Made by a program: the position numbers and the translations under genes
In this document: piece by piece, positions 35,836-45,003 of the stretch
Position numbering within the stretch: the first letter of the stretch is position 1
Layout of the letters: every line of letters begins with the position of its first letter
The notes under the pieces: model-generated
Databases searched by the model: none
Seen by the model: the letters and a program-made list of their open reading frames with translations, nothing else
What the model was told of the DNA's origin: nothing
Origin: Streptomyces sp. NBC_01233
GTDB taxonomy: Bacteria > Actinomycetota > Actinomycetes > Streptomycetales > Streptomycetaceae
DNA: 64,000 nucleotides
Direction: 5' to 3'
Assembly (NCBI RefSeq): GCF_035989305.1
Contig: NZ_CP108514.1
Span: 9,590,501 to 9,654,500, forward strand

Positions 35836-37032
35836 ATGCCCGCCATCCCCCGCCCACCGCTGCCGAGGGGCCCCCTGCGCATCGTGGGGAAGCCCCTGAC
35901 CTGGAGCGGAGCCATCGCGTACCCGGTGGCTCTGCACGTCATGATGCGCGGCAGCTGGCAGGGCTTCTCCGCCGCGATGCTCCTGTTGGTGTCCCTCCTC
36001 ACGGTGTTGACGGCCAGTCTGCTGCGGCGCACGCCGCTGTCGGCTCTCGCACTGCTGCTCGCCGGCTGGTTCGCCGCGGTATCGGCGAGGGGCATGCTGG
36101 AAGCCGGTCTTCTGCAGGTGCTGATCAGCGACCTCGCCGTCGGCTACATCGCGGCCACGCGCCCGCGCCGCACCTCACTCACCGCCGCCGGCATGGCCCT
36201 CGGCGGGCAGGCGGCATCCGCGCTCTACTTTCCGTCCGGGCAGGGCGCGTACGTCCAGACGCTCGCGTTCATCGGCGTGGCCCTCGCCGCCGCCTGGACG
36301 GCCGGCGATTCCATCCGCGAACGCCGGGAGCACGCAGAGGCGTTGTACGTGCAGGCCACGGCCCAGGCCGTCACCGCGGAACGGCTTCGGATCGCACGCG
36401 AACTGCACGACATGATCGGGCACAGCGTCGGGGTCATCGCCATCCAGGCCGGCGTCGGCAGACGGGTCATCGACACGCGGCCGGACGAAGCGCGCAACGC
36501 ACTCGCCGCCATCGAGGCGACCAGCAAGGAGACCCTGGCCGGACTGGGGCGGACGTTGGGCGCGCTGCGCCGCGCCGATGCGGGCGGTGGAGCGGGCGCC
36601 CGAGCGGATTCCGCGCCTCGTGGTCCGGCGCCGGTCCTGGACGATCTCGACCGCCTGGCCGCGTCGGCGAAGGACGCCGGTATCCGTGTCGACGTACGGT
36701 GGCTCGGCGAGCGACGGCCGCTGCCCGCCGACATCGAGCTGGCCGCCTACCGGATCGTCCAGGAGTCACTCACCAACGTCGCACGCCACGCCAGCACCCG
36801 CGACTGTCTCGTCACCGTCGACTACCGGGCCGACGAGCTTTCCGTCGAAGTCGAGAACGACGGCCGCACCGGCCTCGCTTCGGGTACCGGCGGTGCCGCT
36901 GGCTGGGGCATCGTCGGAATGCGCGAGCGTATCGTCCTGCTGCACGGCCAGTTCACGGCCGGTCCGCGTCCCGAAGGCGGATTCCGTGTGGCGGCCCGGC
37001 TCCCCCTGCCCGAAGGAGTACACCTTCCATGA
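35836..37032 (+). CDS. Two-component sensor histidine kinase (NarL/DesK-type)
   Basis: A 398-aa membrane kinase. The first 160 residues carry four to five hydrophobic segments. The HisKA_3 box is RLRIARELHDMIGHSVGVIA with the phospho-His in ELHD; the HATPase domain shows IVQESLTNVARHAST (N-box) and GWGIVGMRERIVLLHGQF. ATG 35836 has AGGG upstream. The response regulator follows with an ATGA overlap. The divergent ABC exporter is the likely target, as in many antibiotic-sensing modules. Confidence 0.9.
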   Translation: MPAIPRPPLPRGPLRIVGKPLTWSGAIAYPVALHVMMRGSWQGFSAAMLLLVSLLTVLTASLLRRTPLSALALLLAGWFAAVSARGMLEAGLLQVLISDLAVGYIAATRPRRTSLTAAGMALGGQAASALYFPSGQGAYVQTLAFIGVALAAAWTAGDSIRERREHAEALYVQATAQAVTAERLRIARELHDMIGHSVGVIAIQAGVGRRVIDTRPDEARNALAAIEATSKETLAGLGRTLGALRRADAGGGAGARADSAPRGPAPVLDDLDRLAASAKDAGIRVDVRWLGERRPLPADIELAAYRIVQESLTNVARHASTRDCLVTVDYRADELSVEVENDGRTGLASGTGGAAGWGIVGMRERIVLLHGQFTAGPRPEGGFRVAARLPLPEGVHLP

Positions 37033-37685
37033 CGATCCGCGTCGTGCTCGCCGACGATCAGCCGCTGGTACGTTCCGGCCTGAGCGTGCTCATGGCCGGC
37101 ACCCACGACATCCATGTCGTCGGAGAGGCCGCGACGGGCACCGAAGCACTCCGGCTCGTCGGGGACGTCCAGCCCGACGTGGTGGTGATGGACATCCGCA
37201 TGCCCGCAATGGACGGCATCGAGGCCACCCGGATGATCACGGCGGACTCCTCGACGACACGGGTCCTGATCCTCACCACCTTCGAGGACGACGACTACGT
37301 GTATGCCGCCCTGCGTTCCGGTGCGAGCGGATTCCTCGTCAAGAACATGGACCTGGACGACATCCTCACCGCGATCCGCGTGGTCGCCGCGGGAGACGCC
37401 CTGATCGCGCCGAGCGTCACCCGCCGCCTGATCGAGGAGTTCGCCGCACGGCCCGAACCCACCCCCCGGCCACGACCGGTCGAGGGCATCACCGAACGGG
37501 AGCGTGAGGTACTGACACTCGTCGGACGCGGCATGTCCAACAGTGAGATCGCCGCCCAACTCTGCATCAGCGTGGCCACCGCCAAGGCCCACGTGGCACG
37601 GCTCCTGTCCAAACTCAACGCCCGCGACCGGGTCCACCTCGTCATCCTCGCCTACGAAACAGGCCTGGTCACACTGCCAGGATGA
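37029..37685 (+). CDS. LuxR/NarL-type response regulator
   Basis: A 218-aa regulator. The receiver domain has IRVVLADDQPLVRSG (acidic pair), VVVMDIRMPAMDGIEATR with the phospho-Asp, LTTFEDDDYVYAAL and GFLVKNM with the conserved Lys. The C-terminal helix-turn-helix is ITEREREVLTLVGRGMSNSE and IAAQLCISVATAKAHVARLL. It receives phosphate from the kinase encoded just upstream and probably activates the ABC exporter operon. Confidence 0.92.
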   Translation: MTIRVVLADDQPLVRSGLSVLMAGTHDIHVVGEAATGTEALRLVGDVQPDVVVMDIRMPAMDGIEATRMITADSSTTRVLILTTFEDDDYVYAALRSGASGFLVKNMDLDDILTAIRVVAAGDALIAPSVTRRLIEEFAARPEPTPRPRPVEGITEREREVLTLVGRGMSNSEIAAQLCISVATAKAHVARLLSKLNARDRVHLVILAYETGLVTLPG

Positions 37686-37689
37686 CGAG

Positions 37690-38051
37690 GCTCGCGTCAT
37701 GAGTGGACCGGTGGCTGAAGTAGCCGTGTTCCAGGTGGACTTGGGGCCCCGCGCGGTCGCCTGGCTGTCAAGGCGGACCACGTCCGCGTGCGTGAGCCCC
37801 GCAGGGAAGGTGTCAGTCCCCCCGACGGCCGACTGGGGGAGTTCGACGGCGTCGCGACAGGTCTGTATGCAGATCAGTGGGACCTGGCGGCAGCGGCGGA
37901 CACCGAGCTCAAGGTCCCCGTGGGCGAAGGGTCGCGGCCACTTCCTGTTCCGGCTCATTGGTCCGATGTCCCACGGCTCGCCGAGTGCTGTGGTCACATC
38001 GCTCCGGTCGGCTCCACTGGACACCGGGCCCGGCCCGCCCGTCTTCGCCAC
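37690..38051 (-). pseudogene. Probable remnant of a small actinobacterial hypothetical protein
   Basis: On the minus strand about 90 codons from ATG 38049-38051 read VTTALGEPWDIGPMSRNRKW, PRPFAHGDLELGVRRCRQVP and GTDTFPAGLTHADVVRLDS. The pattern of a small, Trp- and Arg-rich domain looks like a family of short actinobacterial proteins that I have seen only as hypothetical. After LTHADVV the frame runs into the 3' side of the response regulator with no proper C-terminus, so it is probably truncated or frameshifted. Confidence 0.35.
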
Positions 38052-38059
38052 ATGGTCAG

Positions 38060-38743
<684 letters not shown>

Positions 38744-38752
38744 AGGCCCACG

Positions 38753-38789
38753 CCCCGACGGGGCGTCGGGGCCGCCCCGTCGGGGGCGG
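38753..38789. terminator. Two consecutive hairpins between convergent genes
   Basis: CCCCGAC/GTCGGGG (38753-38759, 38765-38771) and CCGCCCC/GGGGCGG (38772-38778, 38783-38789) are perfect stems with 5- and 4-base loops, between the transglycosylase and the inhibitor gene. Confidence 0.65.
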
Positions 38790-38810
38790 TCCCGGCGGAG
38801 GTGCCGACGG

Positions 38811-39155
38811 TCAGCAGTTGTTGCCGACCGCGTCTATCTTCCCGCCGAACCGGCCCTGATAGTTGGAGGCGTAGTCGCCGGCCCGGACCGGACGGCAGTC
38901 CTTGCCGGTCGCCCAGTCGATGAAGGCGCCGGTCCTGTTGGCCCGGAACGAGCCGACGTGATCGACGAACTTGCCGGGCAGGTCCACGTAACCGCCGCGC
39001 CACACGTACACGTCGCCGGTCCCGTCCTGGAAGCGCCACAGACAGATGGCATTGCTCGGGCACGTGGGCAGGGCCTGCGCCGTTGCGGGAGAGCCGAAGG
39101 TGGCCAGTACGACCGCCCCGGCAACGAGCAGGGTGCGTACGGTGCGAGCCCTCAT
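38811..39155 (-). CDS. Secreted peptidase inhibitor family I36-like protein
   Basis: A 114-aa preprotein: signal peptide VRTLLVAGAVVLATFGSPAT with cleavage near AQA, then a small beta-rich domain, CPSNAICLWRFQDGTGDVYV, PGKFVDHVGSFRANRTGAFI and YQGRFGGKIDAVGNNC. The C-x-x-C-L/W and terminal NNC pattern fits the I36 (SMI-like metalloprotease inhibitor) family, a crystallin-like fold. ATG 39153-39155 is preceded by AAGGAGAAG. Role: inhibition of extracellular proteases, inferred from family. Confidence 0.75.
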   Translation of the reverse strand: MRARTVRTLLVAGAVVLATFGSPATAQALPTCPSNAICLWRFQDGTGDVYVWRGGYVDLPGKFVDHVGSFRANRTGAFIDWATGKDCRPVRAGDYASNYQGRFGGKIDAVGNNC

Positions 39156-39405
39156 GCGCTTCTCCTTCGCGACGTCGGATCCCCCATCGTCCTCGCCCGC
39201 GCGCGGCCCTGGGAAGACGGCCTTCCCGAAGCGGGGCCGGGGGGCCGAGCGCCGTCGGAGTGGATCAGGGGGCCGGGTGCCGTGGGGCGCTGGCCACCCC
39301 GGACTCCCGCCCGCTGAACTCGGCGTCAAGGGTCTCCTGGGCGATGCGCATCGACTCGGCGTACCGCGGCTCGGACATTCGCCGACACCGGACGAGGGAG
39401 ACCCG

Positions 39406-40209
39406 TCAGGCCGGCGGGTCCTGGGGTGCCACCACGGTGAAGAGCGCACCGTCGGGATCGGCGAGGACGACCCACCGGCTCGTACTGGACGTCTGTACGG
39501 GGGAGGCGGTCCTGCCGCCCTGCCGGGTGGCGGCGTCGACCGCGTTCTCGAGGTCGGGCACGCGGAAGTGGACGTGCCAACGGGGGCGCACCTCGGGGTC
39601 GGGTGACGCTTCGAGGGCGCCGCCGCTGATGCGGGCGACGGTGTCGTGGCCGTGGCGCAGGACGACGTGGGCGTGCTCGTAGGAGACCGTGCAGCAGGCC
39701 GGCCGTTCGCTGCCCCAGTCGAGGACCTCACCGTAGAAGATGGCCGCTGCGAACGCGTCGCGGGTCCGCAGTTCCAGCCAGGCCGGGGCGCTCCCGCGGC
39801 CCACAGACCAGTCGGGGACGACCTCGCCCTGCCAGAAGCCGAAGACGGCCCCGGCCGGGTCCGCCGCCAGGGCGGCTCGCCCGGTGCCGAAGGACAGGGG
39901 GCCGACCGCCATGGTGGCGCCGCGTTCGCGGATCCGTGCGGCGGTCACGTCGGCGTCGTCGACGGCGAAGTACGGCGTCCACACCGCCGGCGCGTCGGTA
40001 CTCCCGCCGAGGGCGCCGACACCGGCGACGGGAGCCCCGTCGCGGAAGGCGACCATGATGCCGTGCCCCAGGTGCGTGGGACGGAATTCCCAGTCGAGCA
40101 CGGCACTGTAGAACCGCTGGGCGGAGCCGAGATCCCGGGCCAGCAGGCTGACCCAGCACGGGGCACCGAAGATCTCGTGGCTCGACGTCGACACAGCTGT
40201 CAGCCTCAT
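39406..40209 (-). CDS. Two-domain VOC family protein
   Basis: A 267-aa protein with two glyoxalase-fold domains. Domain 1: GAPCWVSLLARDLGSAQRFY to DPAGAVFGFWQ. Domain 2: SAPAWLELRTRDAFAAAIFY to WVVLADPDGALFTVVAP. The paired domains form one active-site barrel. Related Streptomyces proteins are annotated as hydroxylases or antibiotic-binding proteins, without proof. ATG 40207-40209 (MRLTAVSTSS) follows GAGCGGCAG. It is divergent from the HemK-like operon. Confidence 0.85.
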   Translation of the reverse strand: MRLTAVSTSSHEIFGAPCWVSLLARDLGSAQRFYSAVLDWEFRPTHLGHGIMVAFRDGAPVAGVGALGGSTDAPAVWTPYFAVDDADVTAARIRERGATMAVGPLSFGTGRAALAADPAGAVFGFWQGEVVPDWSVGRGSAPAWLELRTRDAFAAAIFYGEVLDWGSERPACCTVSYEHAHVVLRHGHDTVARISGGALEASPDPEVRPRWHVHFRVPDLENAVDAATRQGGRTASPVQTSSTSRWVVLADPDGALFTVVAPQDPPA

Positions 40210-40510
40210 CTGCCGCTCAGGGGGGACCAGGACCCTTCCACCGTAGACCCGGGCACGGTGCCGGGCCGTGAGCCGCCGGTCGAACCGAGCCGGTGGGCGC
40301 GGCGCACGGTCACCGGCCCGGCCCGTGCGGACGACGTGGGTGCGCCTTACGCCATCCGGGACAGGCGGATGCGGTTCTCCGTCTGATCCTCCGAAGATCG
40401 ACGTGATTCCGGATGGGCGGCGTTCGACGGGGCAGCCGCACAGTCTGACCGGTTCACCCATCACTGCGGTCCGCCACAGACGGGCCCTCGGTCGATCCCG
40501 GAGGTATGCG

Positions 40511-41197
40511 GTGTCCAGTACGACTCTGACCAGGGGCACCCTGCCGGTCCGCTTGATCGCACTGCCGGGTGTCTACCGGCCGCAGGCGGATACCCGCCTC
40601 CTCGCGGAGGCGCTCGCCGACGAGGAGATCGGGCCGCGGTCGGACGCGCTGGAGATCGGTACCGGCACAGGCGCCCTGGCCCTGCACGCCGCGGCCAGGG
40701 GAGCCCGGGTCACCGCGGTCGACGTCTCGTGGCCCGCCGTGGTCACGGCGCGACTGAACGCGCTGCGCCGGCGGCTGCCCCTGCGCGTCCTGCACGGCGA
40801 TTTCGCCGCACGGACCGCCGGGCGCCGCTTCGACCTGGTCGTCGCCAATCCGCCGTACGTCCCCGCCCCGGCGGCCCGGCTGCCGTCGCACGGGCCGGAG
40901 CGCGCCTGGGACGCCGGTCCGGACGGGCGCGGGGTCATCGACCGGATCTGCGCGAGCGCCCCGGACCTGCTGCGTCCCGGCGGCGTGCTGCTCCTGGTGC
41001 ACTCGGGAATGTGCGGAGCCGGGACGACCGTGGACCGGCTGGCCGGGGCCGGGCTCGAGGCAGGGGTCGTCGCGAGGGCCTCCGTGCCGTGGGGCCCGGT
41101 CCTGCGTTCGCGACGGGCCTGGCTGCAGGCGCAGGGCCTGGCCGGCGGAACCGAGGAGTGGGAAGAGCTGGTGGTCGTCCGTGCCCGGTACCTCTGA
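40511..41197 (+). CDS. HemK2/MTQ2-like N5-glutamine methyltransferase
   Basis: A 228-aa class I SAM methyltransferase. ALEIGTGTGALALHAAARGA is the SAM motif and VVANPPYVPAP is the NPPY motif that positions the amide of Gln, Asn or adenine. The N-terminal VYRPQADTRLLAEAL and RAWDAGPDGRGVIDRIC fit the small HemK2-type proteins without the PrmC N-terminal domain. Substrate here is unknown; release-factor methylation is normally done by a separate PrmC. GTG 40511 has GGAGGT upstream. It is first of an operon with CDGSH, haem-oxygenase-like and HAD genes. Confidence 0.85.
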   Translation: MSSTTLTRGTLPVRLIALPGVYRPQADTRLLAEALADEEIGPRSDALEIGTGTGALALHAAARGARVTAVDVSWPAVVTARLNALRRRLPLRVLHGDFAARTAGRRFDLVVANPPYVPAPAARLPSHGPERAWDAGPDGRGVIDRICASAPDLLRPGGVLLLVHSGMCGAGTTVDRLAGAGLEAGVVARASVPWGPVLRSRRAWLQAQGLAGGTEEWEELVVVRARYL

Positions 41198-41471
41198 GCC
41201 CAGTACTCCAGACAACGCCCCGGTCCCGGTCCCGGTCCCGGCTCCGGTGCCCGCGCCCGCGCCCGCGCGCCGGGTGTCCGTGGACCCCGAGGGCCCGGTC
41301 CTGGTGGAGGGGCCGGTCGAGATCCTCCTGGACGACGGCACGGTCGCCCGCTCGGACCGTTTCGTGGTCGCGGTGTGCACCTGCCGCCGCAGCCGTACGT
41401 ACCCCTGGTGCGACACCAGCCACCGCCGTCGCGAGCGGGTCGACCCGCCGCCCGAGGACAGGACCCCGTGA
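41181..41471 (+). CDS. CDGSH-type [2Fe-2S] protein with Pro/Val/Ala repeat
   Basis: A 96-aa protein with the cluster motif CTCRRSRTYPWCDTSHR (C-x-C-x2-(S/T)-x3-P-x-CD-x-(S/T)-H), in which three Cys and one His ligate a [2Fe-2S] cluster. The N-terminal 30 residues contain a PVPVPAPVPAPAP repeat coded by alternating CCG/GTC-rich triplets. CDGSH proteins store or transfer electrons or clusters. GTG 41181 lies inside the end of the methyltransferase gene (17-base overlap), and the stop overlaps the start of the next gene. Confidence 0.85.
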   Translation: MPGTSEPSTPDNAPVPVPVPAPVPAPAPARRVSVDPEGPVLVEGPVEILLDDGTVARSDRFVVAVCTCRRSRTYPWCDTSHRRRERVDPPPEDRTP

Positions 41472-42541
41472 TGACGCCTCCCAGCCCCGGCACGACGGCG
41501 ACCGCCGCCGGCCCCCGCCTGGCCGAGGGGCGGGGCCCGCTGTCCGCGGCAGTGGCCGAGGCCCTGCGGTCCGGCGGCCCGCCCGCGTACGCCACCGGGT
41601 CCGTACTGAAGGCCGACCCGTGGGGTGAGGACCTCCAGCTCGCGCTCTACCTCCTCTACGAACTGCACTACCGCGGCTTCGACGGCGTGGAAGACGAGCG
41701 CGAATGGGATCCGGTCCTGCTGCGGCTGCGACAGGACCTCGAAACCCGCTTCCTCCACGCCCTGCGCACCGAGCTGTCCGATGCTCCCCGATCACGATCG
41801 GTCGAGGAGGCCTTCGCCCCGCTGCTCGTCGAGCCCGTCGACCTCTCCGGCAGCCTCAGCCACCGTCTCGAAACCGAGGGAGAGCTCTGGCAGTTGCGTG
41901 AGTACGCCGCCCTGCGCTCCCTCTACCACCTCAAGGAGGCGGACCCGCACGCCTGGGCCATCCCCCGGCTCACCGGACGGGCCAAGGCCGCCATGGCCGC
42001 CATCGAGTACGACGAGTTCGGAGCCGGCCGCGCCGACCGCATCCACGCGGAGCTCTTCGCGGACCTCATGACCGACCTCGGGCTGGATCGCACGTACGGC
42101 CGGTACCTGGACCGTGCACCGGCGCCGCTGCTCGCGACGGTGAACCTCATGTCCCTCTTCGGCCTCCACCGGGCGTTGCGCGGCGCTCTCGTCGGCCACT
42201 TCGCGTGCGTCGAGGTCACCTCGTCGCCCGGGTCCAGGCGCCTGGCCAAGGCCATGCGGCGCTGCGGAGCGGGACCCGCCGCCGAGCACTTCTACGCCGA
42301 GCACGTGGAGGCCGACGCCGTCCACGAACAGGTCGTACGCCACGAGGTCATCGCGGGCCTCCTGGCCGACGAGCCGGGCCTTGAAGCGGACATCGCCTTC
42401 GGGTGCGCGGCGACCGTCCTGCTGGAGGACCGCCTCGCGACCCACATCCGGGAGGCCTGGGACCAGGGGCGCAGCGCGCTGCGTTCGCCCCTGCCGGCAC
42501 AGGCGGGCCCGGCCATCGAGCCTCAGGGGAGGCGGACATGA
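41471..42541 (+). CDS. Iron-containing redox enzyme family (haem-oxygenase-like diiron) protein
   Basis: A 356-aa helical protein. Features: LQLALYLLYELHYRGFDGVED near residue 60, AIEYDEFGAGRADRIHAELF near 180, and HFYAEHVEADAVHEQVVRHE near 280. The His/Glu spacing (EYDEFG...H; EHVEADAVHEQ) fits haem-oxygenase-like diiron oxidases that use O2 and Fe2+. The natural substrate is unknown. ATG 41471 overlaps the CDGSH stop (GTGATGA), so the ferredoxin-like protein may be its redox partner. The stop overlaps the HAD gene as ATGA. Confidence 0.75.
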   Translation: MTPPSPGTTATAAGPRLAEGRGPLSAAVAEALRSGGPPAYATGSVLKADPWGEDLQLALYLLYELHYRGFDGVEDEREWDPVLLRLRQDLETRFLHALRTELSDAPRSRSVEEAFAPLLVEPVDLSGSLSHRLETEGELWQLREYAALRSLYHLKEADPHAWAIPRLTGRAKAAMAAIEYDEFGAGRADRIHAELFADLMTDLGLDRTYGRYLDRAPAPLLATVNLMSLFGLHRALRGALVGHFACVEVTSSPGSRRLAKAMRRCGAGPAAEHFYAEHVEADAVHEQVVRHEVIAGLLADEPGLEADIAFGCAATVLLEDRLATHIREAWDQGRSALRSPLPAQAGPAIEPQGRRT

Positions 42542-43245
42542 ACCGCGCCGCCCTGTTCGATGTCGACGGCACCCTCGCCGACACCAATCACCTGCACGTC
42601 GTCTGCTGGTGGGAGGCCCTGCGGCAGGCGGGCGACGACGTCGCGATGCACGACATCCACCGCGCGATCGGACTGCCGGGGGAGGACCTCCTCGCGCACC
42701 TGCTGGGCGAGGACCGGGACACGAGCGGGGACGACACGCTCAGCACCGCGCACACCACCCTCTACGGCACGTACTTCGACCGGCTGCCCGCCTTGGACTC
42801 GGCAGCCGAGCTGCTGCGCGAGGTGGACCGCCGGGGCTGGCGGGTCGTGCTCGTGACCTCGGCGAAGGACGCCGAGCTCGGCGCGCTCAGGCGGGCCGTC
42901 GACGCCGACGACGCCATCACCGCGACGGCGAGCTCCGACGACGTGAGCGAGGGGAAGCCCGCACCCGATCCGGTGCTCCACGCCCTCGGCCTCGCCGGTG
43001 CCGCCGCGCGTGACTCCGTGTTCGTCGGCGACACCGTGTGGGACATGCGGGCGGCCACCCGGGCCGACGTCGCGTGCGTGGGACTGCTCTGCGGCGGCAT
43101 TGCGCGGCGCGACCTCGAAGAGGCCGGAGCCCGTGCCGTCTACCGGCACCCCGCCGACCTGCTCGCGCACATCGACGGCAGCCCGTTCGCCGTGGCCGGG
43201 CCTCACGCGGGGTGGCCCGGCGGGATGTCCTCGGCGTCGCTGTAG
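42538..43245 (+). CDS. HAD-family phosphatase
   Basis: A 235-aa haloacid dehalogenase-type hydrolase. Motif I ALFDVDGTLADTNHLH has the nucleophilic Asp and general acid; motif II is VLVTSAKD; motif III is SEGKPAPDPVLHALG; motif IV is VFVGDTVWDMRAA. It would hydrolyse a phosphate monoester such as phosphoglycolate or a sugar phosphate. It ends the operon of four overlapping genes. Its 3' end overlaps the convergent flavin reductase gene by 43 bases. Confidence 0.88.
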   Translation: MNRAALFDVDGTLADTNHLHVVCWWEALRQAGDDVAMHDIHRAIGLPGEDLLAHLLGEDRDTSGDDTLSTAHTTLYGTYFDRLPALDSAAELLREVDRRGWRVVLVTSAKDAELGALRRAVDADDAITATASSDDVSEGKPAPDPVLHALGLAGAAARDSVFVGDTVWDMRAATRADVACVGLLCGGIARRDLEEAGARAVYRHPADLLAHIDGSPFAVAGPHAGWPGGMSSASL

Positions 43246-43709
43246 CGCAGCAGCTCGACGGCGGACCCGTCAGTCCCGTCGTCCTCCGGCGGGCCCTCCT
43301 CGACCGGTGCCAGGAGGAACCCCACATGGTCGCCGCCCTCGATCCGCCCTTCGACCGCGCCGACGAACCAGGTGCGCACGTCCGTCAGCACAGGACTGCC
43401 GTGCCTGCTGGGCCGCCAGGAGACCCGCGCGAGCTTGTCCACCCGGTCGCCGGTCTCGCCGCCGAACAGCTCTGCCAGCCCGTCCTGGTCCCGGCGCAGT
43501 ACGTGCACGGTGAGGTACGGGGCTCCGCGCGCCACGCGGTAGGTGTGATTGGCCGTGGACAGCCATACGACGAAGCGCGGCGGATGGATCGAGCACTGGG
43601 AGGCGAACCCCACCAGGCATCCCGAGCGCTCCTCGCCGGCCGCGACCGTGACCACGTACATCGGCCCGTCCAGGACGCCGGTGAAGGCATCGAGCCCGGT
43701 CTCGGGCAT
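43203..43709 (-). CDS. Flavin reductase-like FMN-binding protein
   Basis: A 168-aa protein with the flavin-reductase split-barrel: GPMYVVTVAAGEERSGCLVG, FASQCSIHPPRFVVWLS (FMN-binding) and THTYRVARGAPYLTVHVL-like. It may reduce FMN with NAD(P)H for a monooxygenase elsewhere. ATG 43707-43709 is preceded by GAGAGGAG. The coding end lies inside the HAD gene on the opposite strand, an arrangement that leaves no space for a terminator. Confidence 0.85.
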   Translation of the reverse strand: MPETGLDAFTGVLDGPMYVVTVAAGEERSGCLVGFASQCSIHPPRFVVWLSTANHTYRVARGAPYLTVHVLRRDQDGLAELFGGETGDRVDKLARVSWRPSRHGSPVLTDVRTWFVGAVEGRIEGGDHVGFLLAPVEEGPPEDDGTDGSAVELLRYSDAEDIPPGHPA

Positions 43710-43896
43710 GACCACTCCTCTCACCGATGAGCGGCTACCCGGCCCGACGCCTCGGAACCGCACCACACCACACCACACCGCGCGAGCCGTGTACGAGATC
43801 TCCGCGGGTCGGCCGCCGGGCCGCGCTGGTTTGCCCCGCAGAGACGGGGGCAGCCGCGTGAATGAATCCGACGAGGCCCCGGAATGGAGGCCGACC

Positions 43897-44439
43897 ATGT
43901 CAACCAGCACACTCATCGCCGTCATCGTCGTCGCAGCGGTCGTCGTGATCGCGCTCACGGTCGCACTGTGGTGGATGGCGCGCCGACGGCACCTGCATAA
44001 CCAGTTCGGACCCGAGTACGACCGCACGGTCGAAGCAGAGGGCGGGCGCATGGCCGCCGAGCGCGAGCTGCGTGCCCGCGAGCACCGCCACGACAAGCTC
44101 GAGATCAAGGAACTGCCCGCCGACCGGCGAGACCAGTACGCCACCGAATGGAGCACCGTCCAAGAGCATTTCGTCGACCGGCCGGAGGGGTCGGTCGAGG
44201 AGGCCGACGAACTGGTGTCGCGACTGATGCGCGAGCGGGGGTATCCCACGGACGACTACGGCGGCCGGCTGCGCGACCTCTCGGTCGAACACGGCCGGAC
44301 CCTGGAGCACTACCGGGCCGCCCACGACGTCAAGGTGCGCAGCGCCGACCAGCGGACGACCACCGAGGAACTCCGCGGGGCGATGGTGCACTACCGCGCC
44401 CTGTTCGACGACCTGCTGACAGACCAGAGGAGCCGGTGA
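43897..44439 (+). CDS. Small membrane protein with a C-terminal helical domain (paralogue A)
   Basis: A 180-aa protein: one N-terminal membrane helix (TLIAVIVVAAVVVIALTVAL), then charged helices with KELPADRRDQYATEWSTVQE, FVDRPEGSVEEADELVSRLM and TTTEELRGAMVHYRALFDDLL. The C-terminal 80 residues are similar to those of the next gene (YxxxWSxxQxxFVDxP...EADxLV...TEELRxAxxHYRxxFxxLL). Such pairs are common in Streptomyces as hypothetical proteins. Function unknown. ATG 43897 follows GGAGG. One base separates it from the next start. Confidence 0.75.
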   Translation: MSTSTLIAVIVVAAVVVIALTVALWWMARRRHLHNQFGPEYDRTVEAEGGRMAAERELRAREHRHDKLEIKELPADRRDQYATEWSTVQEHFVDRPEGSVEEADELVSRLMRERGYPTDDYGGRLRDLSVEHGRTLEHYRAAHDVKVRSADQRTTTEELRGAMVHYRALFDDLLTDQRSR

Positions 44440-44440
44440 G

Positions 44441-45001
44441 ATGCGTAACCACGGAAGCAACGAAGAACGAGTCGGCGACGCAGGCATCACGACGGAGGAC
44501 ATCGCCCGTCCGGTCCCGGCTTCGCACCCCGGCACGAACCGCGAGTTCGACGACGGCGGTGGCGGGTCGGCCGACGGGGGGACGCCGCCCGTGTACCCGG
44601 GGGAGGCCACCGCGGACGCGGCTGCCGACGAGCCCGGGAACCTCGAGAACGGCGACGTACGCCCGACGGATCGCACGGATCGCACGGATCGCACGGCGGG
44701 GACCGGCCCCGCGGACGCGGCCGACGGTGTCGACGAGCCGCTGCTCGGTGCCGAGGACACCGCGGACTACCGCAAGGCGTGGAGCGAGATCCAGGGCCGG
44801 TTCGTCGACGACCCGCAGGAGGCGGTGAGGTCGGCGGACGCCCTCGTCGCCGAGGTGATGCAAACCCTCGCCCGCACCTTCTCCGCCCACAAGCAGGGGC
44901 TGGAAGGCCAGTGGGGCCAGGGCGAGCAGGTCGCGACCGAGGAACTGCGGCTGGCGCTGCAGCACTACCGGTCGTTCTTCAACCGCCTCCTCAACACCTG
45001 A
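44441..45001 (+). CDS. Soluble hypothetical protein sharing the C-terminal domain (paralogue B)
   Basis: A 186-aa protein without a membrane helix. The first 105 residues are Gly/Asp/Thr-rich and probably disordered, with a DRTDRTDRT repeat (9-base unit). Residues 110-186 carry the shared domain: [40 protein letters not shown] and [20 protein letters not shown]. It is likely co-translated with the upstream membrane paralogue, and the two may interact through the common domain. Function unknown. Confidence 0.75.
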   Translation: MRNHGSNEERVGDAGITTEDIARPVPASHPGTNREFDDGGGGSADGGTPPVYPGEATADAAADEPGNLENGDVRPTDRTDRTDRTAGTGPADAADGVDEPLLGAEDTADYRKAWSEIQGRFVDDPQEAVRSADALVAEVMQTLARTFSAHKQGLEGQWGQGEQVATEELRLALQHYRSFFNRLLNT

Positions 45002-45003
45002 CC

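Noticed and set aside
39265..39378. 37-codon minus-strand ORF (MSEPRYAESMRIAQETLDAE)
   Set aside because: Plausible codon use but no ribosome-binding site and no family recognised; could be a gene remnant.
41215..41275. GTCCCG/CCGGTC repeat as a possible regulatory or CRISPR-like repeat
   Set aside because: It is in frame and codes for the Pro/Val/Ala N-terminus of the CDGSH protein.
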